A stretch of DNA of 64,000 nt. Origin: Silene conica (lineage: Eukaryota; Streptophyta; Magnoliopsida; Caryophyllales; Caryophyllaceae). Within the stretch, counting starts at the first letter, position 1; every line of letters begins with the position of its first letter. Position numbers and translations under genes: made by a program. Where the stretch lies: positions 70,607,460 through 70,671,459 of the forward strand of contig CM055317.2 in the NCBI GenBank assembly GCA_029255685.2, given 5' to 3'. Shown one piece after another: positions 32,744 through 42,935 of this stretch. The notes beneath the pieces are model-generated. The model was given only the letters and a program-made list of their open reading frames with translations, did no database searches and was not told the DNA's origin.

Positions 32744-35700
32744 AGTAGGTCTCCTGAGAGACCGTCTTTCAATAATATATTGAGAGACGACACATATACA
32801 AAGTGGACCATATCAAATATTATACCAAAATAGAATATGGATTTAGGAGAGAGAAAAAAATATATTAAAATTACATTTAATAACAATAAAAAAAAAGGAA
32901 ACAAGATATTGTTTGACCAAAAAATTGAATGGCGTGTGCTTGTACATAATATTCCCAAATCGAAACTTTTCAAATTCTTTTCAAAACCGCCGATATCAAA
33001 ACAAAATCAAAACTTTTCAGAATTTTCATCTTCCCAAAATTTTCTCCAAATATTCAACCATATATTCTCAAAATAATCTCCTCAACTGCCGGCTTGATCA
33101 TATTTTTATTATTTCTCTTTTTTAATTACCAAAATTACAACAATGAAGAAGAATACGGATAGGAAAAGCTCATTGAAGTCGGCACCGAGAAAACGAGTGA
33201 AATTCGTAATAGGTATGTTTATGAATTTCGTACCGTTAATTTGAAATTTGGTATATGTATTTTTGAAGACCATATAAATTTCGTACCATTATTTTGAAAA
33301 GTCCATATGTGTTTTTGAAGACCATGTGAATTTTGTACCATTTTATTGAGATTTGGTATATTGTTTGTATTATGGTACTAAATTAGGTATATTTAAGTCC
33401 ATTTTTATGAAATTCGACGCATGTAAATATGTGTTTGATAATCGAATTGAGCAAGTGATGGATTGTATTATATATTCGAGTTTTACCTAGATTTTTAATT
33501 AAATTTGTTTAATTTTGTACCAATTTTTTTAAATAAGAATGTGAACATAGTTAATTTATTTGTTAATATAATAATTGGTTTTGGTACTCGATTTGTTACA
33601 TTATGTATATGTACAATTAGTACTTGTTTTGTTGAAATTAGTACTTGGTATTATGTAATACGAAGTAGTTTAAATCTATACTTCTGTTTTAGTACCTGAT
33701 ATCTTATATTATGTACCTGTACCTTGAACTTGTTCATTTGTATTTGTATTTTATTATTGTACTTGCTTAGTTTAAATATGTAATTAATATGTAATAATGT
33801 TTAGATGTACTTGTTGTACGAACTATTAATCGTTTTGTACTTGTACACTTACTTTGTTGTTTTGTATAACAATGATGTTTTGTACATGTTATATTAGATT
33901 ACGTATTAGTACGAATTTATAGGCTAAATGTATAGTATTATACTGTACTTGTAATTTATTGTTTGGTATTTTTTTTATATTGATCTTTTTTTTTTATGAT
34001 AGAAAAAAGGGAATGTTCAAATGCTAAGGATCGAGATGCTGAACAGCCGAATATACATGAAGTTTGTAACACATGGGGTGTTCGAGGAAAGAGGAGTTGT
34101 GCTAATGTTGGTTTTGGTACCCGATTTATTTGTTAATATAATAATTGGTTTTAGTACCCAATTTGTTACATTATGTATGTGTACAATTAATACTTGTTTT
34201 GTTGAAATTTGTACTTGGTATTATGTAATAGTTTAGATCTATACTTCTGTTGTAGTACCTGATATCTTATATTATATACCTGTACCTTGAACTTGTTCAT
34301 TTGTATTTGTATTTTATTATTTTACTTGGTTAGTCTAAATATGTAATTAATATGTAATAATGTTTAAATGTACTTGTTGTACGAACTATTAATCGTTTCG
34401 TACTAGTACACTTATTTTGTTGTTTTGTATAACAATCGATCCTTTGTACATGTTATATTAGATTTCGTATTAGTACAAATTTATAGGGTAAACGTATAGT
34501 ATTATATTGTACCTGTAATTTATTGTTTGATATTTTTTTATAATTGTTTTCGTACATGTCAGAAATGTAATTGTATCAGCATTAAAACTTAAGAGAGATG
34601 GTCTTTCAATAAATTATTGAGAAACCATTCTTTTGTACTCTTTTATTTGTATTTTGTGACCCATTTATCATTGATCGTACCAGAGTAATTTCGTACTTAT
34701 TTACATAATGTAAGTAAGTACCTGTTATATTATCTTTAGTACCACTTTTTCTTAAATTTGTACAATGGTCTCCCAATAAACTTATTGAGATGTGATCTCT
34801 TAGGAGATCTACTATTGTATCAGTTTCGAATAATTATTTTCGTACATGTCAGAAATGTGATCGTATCAGTTTTTAACATTTAATCAATATTTGATAAAAC
34901 ATAATTGTGATCGGTAAATATGGACGAAGGGAAGATATCACTGCCTATTGATTCATTAAAAGTGTTAAACAATCATTCAAAGGACTCATGCTTCTCGTCG
35001 GAAAGAAATAAAACATACAAAACTAATGTAACTTATTATTAACATTAATCTGCCAGTCCATAAAAAAAAGTACGAAATTTATGAAATATGTTTCTTATAT
35101 TAAACTGACTGTACGTACAATAGAAAAACAAGTACTAAATTGTTCCAATTATGATAAAATAATATTTTATCATCCTCCTCCGTTATTTTGAGATCATCTT
35201 CCTCAAATGGTGTCGAATCATCATCTTCTGTATTTTTCATCATTGACAATTCTACAAATTACAAAAATAATGTACTAATTTGCAACAAATTTTTTTTACA
35301 ACAAATCAAGAACAATATGCGTGATTAATAATACCTTCTATTTTCATTGGATCGTCATGTTCTTCCATATTCATCGTTGTTCCTTTGATTTCAACAAATT
35401 GGAGTTAAGATTAATATTTAGTCGTGATAAATAATACAATTTTTTCTGATTTGCTTTGGAAGAAAATAATCACAAAATAATGAAACGTGAATCTCTCAAT
35501 ATTTTTTTTGAATTTAGAGTAGACAATAATAACGTGAATTGGAATTGTGTATTTTTTTTTTGTGTTGTTAATGCATAACCGCCAGACAAATTAAGGAAGG
35601 AGAATCTTCCCATATTAATTATTGGTTGACTAATTATTATTATTTCAATTAATTAATAATAATTACCATATTATAACATGGTATGATTTGAAACCAATTG

Positions 35701-35760
35701 ATTGAAAATGGGCCGTCTCCCAATAAATTATTGAGAGGCGGTCTCTCCTAAGTTTTTGTG
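32744..35760. mobile_element. GTAC-rich MULE-like element (3017 bp)
   Basis: The element is flanked by a 10-bp direct repeat TACATTATAC (32734-32743 and 35761-35770), within the 9-10-bp range of Mutator elements. Its ends are inverted copies of a palindromic phrase: AGAGACCGTCTTTCAATAAT...ATTGAGAGAC on the left and, reversed, AGAGACCGCCTCTCAATAAT...TTGGGAGAC on the right. Two further copies lie inside (about 34590 and 34765). Exon-like pieces point inward from both ends: MKKNTDRKSSLKSAPRK at 33143 followed by a GTATGT donor, and MNMEEHDDPMKIE reversed at about 35375. No catalytic transposase core is visible, so it looks non-autonomous. Confidence 0.65.
33556..34546 (+). repeat. Direct repeat of about 420 bp (33556-33975 and 34128-34546)
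   Basis: Both copies run from TTTGTTAATATAATAATTGG to TTATTGTTTG(G/A)TATTTTTTT with a small number of differences. They are separated by about 150 bp with an open stretch translating to EKRECSNAKDRDAEQPNIHE. Both are dense in the tetranucleotide GTAC. The duplication is internal to the MULE-like element. Confidence 0.85.
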
Positions 35761-35771
35761 TACATTATACA

Positions 35772-36349
35772 TAGGGATGGCAACGGACCGGATCTGGACC
35801 GGGTCCAGTAGGATCCAGATCCAGATCCGCATTGTATACCCTGGATCCAGATCCGATCCAGATCCAACGGGTCCAAATATGTGAGATCCAGATCCAGATC
35901 CAACGGATCCGGGTCGGATCCGGGTCCATTACGGGTCCAAGTTTCTAACCCCACATTATAAAAAAAACCAAAAAAAACTCATGCGTCATAACACTATTGA
36001 TTCCATTTTTCGAAATACAATAAAAAGGAGAAGTAGCTAGTAGCGTGATAATTATTTTCAGCCAAATATTACAAGTAATAATTATTATGACCAAGTAATC
36101 CAAACACAACTCAAGAAACAAAATAACTTAGACGTAAAACTCCATATTTTTACTATAAAAACGGGTCCAGAAACGGATCTGGATCCTTCAGGGTCTGCGT
36201 AGGAGGATCCAGATCCAGATCCGTTTTAAAAGTAGTGGATCCAGATCCGACCCGGATCCAACGGGTCTGAAAAAATAGGATCCAGATCCGGTCCATCAGG
36301 GTCGGGTCTTACGGATCTGGACCGGATCCAGGATCCATTGCCATCCCTA
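35772..36349. mobile_element. hAT-type MITE (578 bp)
   Basis: The ends are inverted: TAGGGATGGCAACGGA on the left and, reversed, TAGGGATGGCAATGGA on the right. A perfect 8-bp target duplication ATTATACA lies at 35764-35771 and 36350-36357, the hAT signature. The interior is two blocks of GGATCCAGATCC-type repeats on either side of an AT-rich centre. No coding sequence. It inserted within or beside the right target duplication of the preceding MULE. Confidence 0.92.
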
Positions 36350-36357
36350 ATTATACA

Positions 36358-37322
36358 CGTGTACAGAAATCTATACTCTATCAAAACAAATTAATAATAC
36401 TTCTATTTTTTCAATTTTCATACATTAACATGATTTAGATTGGAATTTCAAGTGAAATTTTATTAGATAATTTATATGCTCTGTACATTAGACATGTATA
36501 TAAAAGTATTTTACAAATACATATTTCATTATTGTAATATTTTATTAAAAAAAAATATATACTCTATTCATTGGATATACAATTATAAATTATAATAATG
36601 TGAAAATATATTTCAATATTTATAAATTTAATCAAATTATTGAATATTCAATTCCGTACAATTTTTTAATATTCAATCGCGTGTAATTTGCACAGGGTCA
36701 AAATTAGTAATTGAATAGATGAAAAACACTCTTCAACTCTCGTAATAATATTAAAATTTCAGGAGATTCAAGTTTTATTATCCGACTTTTAACGAACAAA
36801 AATATTCATTGTTATTAGCCTTCGATTAAAATGGGATCATGAAACTTATTTAGTGAAAAATAATTATAGAAGAAATACATTATTTTATACAGCTTATTTC
36901 TTAAAAACGAACACACCATCCTCATTCTCCATGACGTATTTTAGTTGAAATACACATCGCGCGAACTCGCAAAAAACCTATTTCTTCTTAGCACCAGTTC
37001 CAAATTTGTGACATTTTTTCTTTTTTCAACCACACTAGTTCAATTGATTATTGTACTTAAGGACTAAAAAACAATAATTTAAATTTATTACTTTACGTAG
37101 CGATTTTACCGCGATTACAGACCAAAAACAACCCCAAATTTTTATAAGAGTTTTTCAGGTATATAAAAGGGGCAAAATTCGAAATAACGAAACACCTAAA
37201 ACACCTCCCCTAACGGTAAACGGTGGCCCTAGCCCCTAAATATTACTCCGTTGGAGCCGAAAAAATCTCCTTAATTAGCGAGCCAGTTAGCTGCACGGTT
37301 CCTCGGCGTTTCTCCAACAGCC
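36358..37322. other. Upstream region of the PPR gene
   Basis: AT-rich DNA without another gene. The last 180 bp are GC-richer and pyrimidine-rich (CACCTCCCCTAACGG, GGCCCTAGCCCC), and GTATATAAAAGG at about 37159-37170 is a good TATA box about 155 bp before the start codon. Confidence 0.5.
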
Positions 37323-39221
37323 ATGAACAGAGCAAAGTTACTCCGCTTGCCCACTAGACTCGTCAATTCACTCACCTCAACTCGGAAACCCTTGACTCAG
37401 GTGAATCGCTTCTCTCAACTCACTCAATTTCCCCCTTTCCCTTCCCCTACAAATCCTTACATTTGTAACAAGTACTTCAATTTGCATCAAAATTTGTTCT
37501 TTTCATCAAAGGTTGAATGTTTTATTGATTTAATATCATCCAATGATTGGTCTGAAGAAATTGAAATTAAATTGGAAGAAATAAACCCTAATTTGACCCA
37601 TGAATCAATTGTATATGCTTTGATGAAATTGAGTAAAAACCCAAAAAGATGTTTGGATTTTTTCAATTGGGTATGTGTTAGAAAAGGGTTTGATGTAAGT
37701 TATGTGCATTATAGTATATTGCTGAAGTCTCTAGCTTGTAGTGGATTTGTAGATAATTTCTGGGGTGTTGTGGTGGAAATGAAGGAGAAAGGGTTTTATA
37801 TTGATAATCAGGTTTTTAAGCACGTTATGTCCATTCTGAAACGAGATAATTTGGTCGCTGACGCGCTGCATTGGATTAAATTCCGTAAAATGATGTGTAG
37901 AATTAATGGTAGAAATGATGTTTGTAAGTATGTGGTGGATTTGATATTGGAGTTTGATTGGAGTGAGGAGGTGGAGGAAAAGCTGAAGAAAAAGGTTAAT
38001 TTTCGGGTGGAAGAAGATTTCGTGATATGGGTGTTAAGGGAGTTGTGGAAACAACCGTTGAAAGCGATGAAGTTTTTCGAATGGGTTGCTAAGTTTGGTG
38101 AGTATGAACATAATAGTGTAACATACAATGAAATGGTTAAGGTTTTAGCTCAGCCTGAATTGATGCATGAGTTTTGGGCGTTGATTGGACGGATGAAAAG
38201 CGAGGGATTTGAGGTTGATCTTGATTCATACCAAAGGATTTCAAAGCTTTGGCGTCTACCAATTGTAGACGCGGTTAAGTTTTTTGAATTTATGATGGAT
38301 GGACCTTATAAGCCTTCACTACATGAATGTACTTCACTGCTGAAGAGGTTATCACACAACTCTAATCCCGATATGGATTTAGTGAATAGGGTTGTTAACA
38401 AGTTTGTGGCCTCAGGAAATACTCTAACGAAAATGGTTTATGACGGTATACATAGAATTTTGTGCAACACGGGGAGGTTAGACGAAGCCAAAAAGATTGT
38501 GCAGGAAATGCGTGTTGCAGGTTACAAGCCTGATAACATCACTTATAGCCAAGAGGTCTGTGGCCTTTGTAGACAACGTCGATTTGAAGAAGCAAATAAA
38601 TTGCTTGACCAAATGGAGGCTGAAGGCTGCATTCCTGACGTCAAGACTTGGACCATATTACTTCAAGGGTATTGTGCAGCTACCCAAGTAGATCAAACAT
38701 TATCCTGTTTCTACAGGATGCTAGAGAAAAATGTTAATCCCGACCCTAAAATGTTGGAAGCCTTGCTTTATGGATTCCTGGCGGAGAATAAGTTGTTTGG
38801 TGGTTACAGATTCCTTATCGAGATGGTAAAAAAGAGCCGAATTAAACCTTGGATGTCGACATATAAGCTTATGATCGGGAAATTAGCAGAAGTTGGAAAA
38901 TTCAATGAAGCACTTGACTTGCTTAAATTAATGAAGAACCAGGATTATCCACCTTTTCCTGATCCAATAATACAATATGTTTCCAAATCAGGAACAGTAG
39001 AGAATGCTAAGAAGCTCCTATGGGCGCTACGTGAAGACGAATTTCCTCCATCCTCTGCAACCTTTGTTTTGGTGATTAAATCTTTTTTTGAAAAAGGTAG
39101 AGAATCAGAGGCCAGGGAGCTGATTCATAGCAGTCCCTATCATGTTCGCCGTCAAAAGGAGATTCGCGAGATGCTTCCTAAACAACTGCCTGATGAAACC
39201 CAACTTTTCTTTGATCTATGA
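37323..39221 (+). CDS. P-class pentatricopeptide repeat protein, probably mitochondrial
   Basis: An intact intronless frame of 632 codons encodes a PPR protein. Such proteins bind organellar RNA with one helical repeat per base and control splicing, processing or translation. The N-terminus (MNRAKLLRLPTRLVNSLTSTRK) is rich in Arg, Ser and Thr and poor in acidic residues, as in mitochondrial presequences. Repeats are clearest in the C-terminal half, for example YDGIHRILCNTGRLDEAKKI, AGYKPDNITYSQEVCGLCR, EAEGCIPDVKTWTILLQGYC and STYKLMIGKLAEVGKFNEAL. No E or DYW domain follows the repeats, so it is P-class. Overall design recalls the Arabidopsis At3g48250 (BIR6)/At3g02490 group, but I cannot assign orthology. 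The ATG follows a CTCCAACAGCC context and the TATA-like box near 37160. It converges with the small gene at 39727-40101. Confidence 0.93.
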   Translation: MNRAKLLRLPTRLVNSLTSTRKPLTQVNRFSQLTQFPPFPSPTNPYICNKYFNLHQNLFFSSKVECFIDLISSNDWSEEIEIKLEEINPNLTHESIVYALMKLSKNPKRCLDFFNWVCVRKGFDVSYVHYSILLKSLACSGFVDNFWGVVVEMKEKGFYIDNQVFKHVMSILKRDNLVADALHWIKFRKMMCRINGRNDVCKYVVDLILEFDWSEEVEEKLKKKVNFRVEEDFVIWVLRELWKQPLKAMKFFEWVAKFGEYEHNSVTYNEMVKVLAQPELMHEFWALIGRMKSEGFEVDLDSYQRISKLWRLPIVDAVKFFEFMMDGPYKPSLHECTSLLKRLSHNSNPDMDLVNRVVNKFVASGNTLTKMVYDGIHRILCNTGRLDEAKKIVQEMRVAGYKPDNITYSQEVCGLCRQRRFEEANKLLDQMEAEGCIPDVKTWTILLQGYCAATQVDQTLSCFYRMLEKNVNPDPKMLEALLYGFLAENKLFGGYRFLIEMVKKSRIKPWMSTYKLMIGKLAEVGKFNEALDLLKLMKNQDYPPFPDPIIQYVSKSGTVENAKKLLWALREDEFPPSSATFVLVIKSFFEKGRESEARELIHSSPYHVRRQKEIREMLPKQLPDETQLFFDL

Positions 39222-39726
39222 GGTCCATTAAACCAAATGCTTATTGTGAGGTAAGGAATGTACATGCTTTTTCCACACTCTTGAAATATGCATAGACCAG
39301 ATCATACTTCACTATCTGCAGCTCGGAAAATTTAGCGAGTCATTTTACTTAATCTCGTTTTACTTGCGAAACTAAGAAATAGTGAATCAGGTTAGAAACT
39401 TAGAGCTTGATCATTGTTCCGTCTTCTACATGCCCTTAGGAGAATATTCTGATGGTGAAGTTTTTCGGAAAATGATTGATTTTAAAACCCGTTTTTATCA
39501 CTCAACAGTCCAAACGTTGAGATTTGGCTTATACAATTACAAAATTTTGTTTATTTCGTGTTATTGGATTTTCCGATAGCATACCGACTGCTGGAGAACA
39601 CTTGGTATTTTTTCCGAAGCACATATTGTCATATTTAAGCAAAGAAAACAGAATAAAGTTACATTTATTTCAAGCTGATAACCAAATTGCATGAAATTAA
39701 AGCTTATGGAAGTAGAAGAATCGAGA
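39222..39726. other. Space between convergent genes
   Basis: About 500 bp of AT-rich DNA serving as the 3' regions of the PPR gene (+) and the small gene (-). No further frame is supported. Confidence 0.6.
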
Positions 39727-40101
39727 TCAGTCGCTAAATGTCCACTGACGACGCTCAAAGCCCTTATGGATGCCCTTGATGTAGTTATCAGCTTCATCGT
39801 CAACGTTTTTCTCCACCTTGATCGCCCTGCTTCGTCCAACCCCCGACTCCATATGGGCAGTCTGGTATCCATGCCTGCTGTGATCTGGTTCACTATGTTC
39901 AGGAAAACGAGCATAACTCTGACGACCTCCAAGACCGCCGACATAAGGTTCTACACAGAACGAAACAGTCTGGTAGCCACTCCGTTCTGGTATATAGTGC
40001 TTGGGTGCATGAGCATGACACTGATAACCACCGCCACCGCCACTACCTGGACCGCTGTAAGGTGTTAAGTTAAGCGGGTTTTCTATGTATTGGAATGCCA
40101 T
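39727..40101 (-). CDS. Small uncharacterised plant protein with VDDEADNYI motif
   Basis: An open frame of 124 codons starts MAFQYIENPLNLTPYSGPG and ends at a TGA. I choose the ATG at 40101 because an in-frame ATG seven codons upstream would add an A-run-encoded KKK stretch. The protein has a glycine run (GSGGGGG), two RxGYQT phrases, and a charged C-terminus KVEKNVDDEADNYIKGIHKG FERRQW. This tail resembles the VDxxADxFI endings of small plant proteins such as the DUF761 group. That likeness is from memory and the domain is not certain. No signal peptide or membrane segment is visible. The balanced, non-AT composition supports a real gene. Function unknown. Confidence 0.6.
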   Translation of the reverse strand: MAFQYIENPLNLTPYSGPGSGGGGGYQCHAHAPKHYIPERSGYQTVSFCVEPYVGGLGGRQSYARFPEHSEPDHSRHGYQTAHMESGVGRSRAIKVEKNVDDEADNYIKGIHKGFERRQWTFSD

Positions 40102-40864
40102 TTTTTTTTTTGAAAACCTCAATGTTGCATATTTGCATAGAGAAGCAGCACTGCTTTATAAGCTCAGAAAGTAGCACTGTGACATATTCGATGATGCGAC
40201 GTAAATCACGCAACTCATGTTGTGCATCTAATACCATTTTGTTGATGAGGTGCACCACAACACTAGGCTTATATTATAGCCCGTCTTTGTGCGACATGAT
40301 AAAAGACGAGGAAGAATCGATTAAGGTTTATTTACGGTACATTTTCAGGATATTACATTAATTACATTGATTACAGAGTATTGTTTTTCCATACTACTTC
40401 ATACGAGTAAACCGACCTTTTTATCTGAATTAACGCTTTTTCTAACCCATGCTATTTCTAGAGAATAATCGATATCAATCTAAATAGAATCGACAAAATT
40501 TATAGCAACGAGTGATCTTATTGGTTGGCAAGTTGAGTACTCATATATGTTCTTTTAGGAACGATCACTTATTATATTCCATGTATCCTTTCTCTTTTGA
40601 CGGATTATATTCCATCTATCTTTAAGTATGGACCGTGTTTGATAGAAATGGAAGGTATTTGATAATATCCTCTAAAGATTTGTTCTAGATATTTGGTATG
40701 ATCATCAAAATAGAAGTGTAAAGTTGAAGTGTTGTAATGGAAAAGGTGTTATATTATGTCTTGAATCGGCCTTCTCATTTCGATTAATCTTGAGGCTTCG
40801 TTAGGTCGAAGTTTGTTTTCTCCACAAATCAAAAATCAGATAAATAGAAGATGCTAATTAAACT
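40102..40864. other. Upstream region of the small gene, no other gene seen
   Basis: About 760 bp of AT-rich DNA that would carry the promoter of the minus-strand gene at 39727-40101. No other coding frame is convincing. Confidence 0.5.
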
Positions 40865-41613
40865 GCGAAAGTAGTAATTTAGCCCCATTACTTTAGCTAA
40901 TTGTGAGATCAAACCCCTTAAGTTTAGATTGTAGCAATTATACCCTATAAGTTATTCAAAATGTGAAATTAACCCTTTACCCAAAATCTCATCAGAAATT
41001 CATTTTCTCATATCACAAAAACTTAATTAGGTTATATTTTGTTTAAAGAAAAGTGTAAAATTCTTTTTTTTTCCACTAAAAGAAATGTAAAAAAACAATA
41101 TTTTAAAATCATGGAAAAATAAAAACTTTAGTTTAGTTCACTGTTTTTGAAAAAATCATCATTTTTATTAAAATATATCTTTATTACCAAAAAAAACTAA
41201 GCATGAATATTTTTTTTATATGTTTCAGCTTTTCAAAAAAAAATTTAAAAAGCATTATATATATGTTTTTTTTTATTTTATTTCGTAAAGGATAGTTAAA
41301 GAATTAAAGAAAGTTCTTTAATAGAACATAAATTTTTTTCTTTTATAAAATAATTTAAAATCTTATCTAATCAAATGCTAATACTTTTAAATTTTGATTT
41401 CATTGTTAACTTTTATTTTGATTGTGTATATGGTAAAAAGTTTCATCAATTTCACTTACGTAATATGATATATTGAATTTCTCACGAGATTTTGGTTAAG
41501 GGGGTAATTTCACATTTTGAATAACCTATGGGACCTAATTGCTACAATCTAAAGTTAAGGGGTTTCATCTCACGATTCGTTAAAGTAATGGGGCTGAATT
41601 ACTACTTTCGCCC
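40865..41613. mobile_element. MULE-type MITE (749 bp)
   Basis: The ends match in inverted orientation for about 150 bp: GCGAAAGTAGTAATTTAGCCCC on the left and, reversed, GGGCGAAAGTAGTAATTCAGCC on the right. They continue through AAACCCCTTAA and TTCAAAATGTGAAATTA. Flanking 10-bp repeats TAATTAAACT (40855-40864) and TATTTAAACT (41614-41623) differ at one base, consistent with an aged Mutator target duplication. The interior is AT-rich and non-coding. Confidence 0.82.
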
Positions 41614-41991
41614 TATTTAAACTCTCAAAGTCGTAGCTTATAAACTTTTGTTGTGAGATATTTAACGCTCTAGACCATAACTTTTACCCATTCACGAATT
41701 TGTAATCCTCGAAATTAATAAAAGATTTTTTAAATATTCTTCTTATTAGTTTTGGTAAAAAGATCAATCAAATACAAGAAACCTTTCAAAAATTAACAAT
41801 AATAATATCTCAACTTAAAACAGTCTTAAACAAAACACACGTTCTGTCCACCTTCAAGCTTAAATTTTGTAACACTGATTGGGTTCAAGGTAAATACTAA
41901 ATACCATGAGACAATTTATGAACAAGTAGATTAGCGGGTTTGAAACGGGATTAATAGACCCTAATTACAATTTACAAACCAGCCTTGCCTC

Positions 41992-42030
41992 TTTCGCGGG
42001 CCAAAAAAGTCAGTTTAAATGGGCGGGAAT
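41992..42030 (+). promoter_or_regulatory. Two E2F-type sites upstream of the DP gene
   Basis: TTTCGCGG (41992-41999, plus strand) and ATTCCCGC (42030-42023, minus strand) both fit the E2F consensus WTTSSCSS. They lie 30 bp apart in opposite orientation, about 100 bp before the likely 5' leader of the DP gene. The surrounding sequence is AT-rich, so two GC-rich matches so close together are unlikely to be chance. Confidence 0.6.
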
Positions 42031-42605
42031 TACATGGCACATAAAAGTACAAAACCAGTTTTTCAGTTACAAACCCTTCACCAGTCAACCAATTATTTTC
42101 TCCCAAAATTATCGAGAAACGCTCGAACAAAACCCTAATTTTTCTATGATCAGAACTAATTATTCATCTAATCTATTCTAATTGCTGGATAACTAGCTGT
42201 TCATAGCTCAATTTAACCTAATTCGGTAATTTTTCTTTATTGTCCTGCAATTACAGCTCATTTTTTTCGAGATTATTTAGTTGTCGACAATCGCGAATTA
42301 TAATTTTCTATGGATTTGGACAATTACGTGTTAGAATTACTGTTTGAATTGTTGTGATATATGATTGATCGATTTCATGAACTTTAATTTTGTGTACATT
42401 GCTAATTTGTTCGAGGAATGATGTACTGTTGTATAAGATCGTGATGCTATGATGGCGTTAATGCCGGGAAGTGTTTCGGAACTTGAAACATTGGCTCGTC
42501 GAAGCGGGAATAAGCTTCCGTTATTTTGATTTATTTTGGGACTATCTTAGGAATTCTATGAGCTCTTACTTGTGATACACCGTTTTTTATGTCCATTCGT
42601 GTCAA

Positions 42606-42901
42606 TCCTGGTGAAAAGTATTTTAATGAAAGCTAAACAAATGAATAGAACGGAGGGAGTACATGATATTGGCTTATCTATCTGAGGTCATGTTCTGTTG
42701 GCTCCCCGTACTTTGAATTACCTTATGATCAAGTAGCTGGTTGGAATAATTTTTACATTCCTGGTGAAAAGTATTTTAATTAAAGGTAACCAAATGATTA
42801 GAACAGAGGGAGTACATGATATTGGCTTATCTATCCGAGGTCATGTTCTGTTGGCTCCCCGTACTTTTAATACCTTATGATCAAGTAGCTGGTTGGAATA
42901 A
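42606..42901 (+). repeat. Tandem duplication in the DP 5' intron
   Basis: Two copies about 153 bp apart (42606-42750 and 42759-42901) share TCCTGGTGAAAAGTATTTTA, GGAGGGAGTACATGATATTG and GTAGCTGGTTGGAATAA. GAACGGAGGGAGTAC is MITE-like. The duplication ends 25 bp before the splice acceptor preceding the start codon. Confidence 0.85.
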
Positions 42902-42935
42902 CATACATATTTTATTGCTTCTTGTAGACAGCATT

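Noticed and set aside
39561-39944. 127-codon open frame, minus strand
   Set aside because: Overlaps the better supported 124-codon gene in another frame and lacks its composition.
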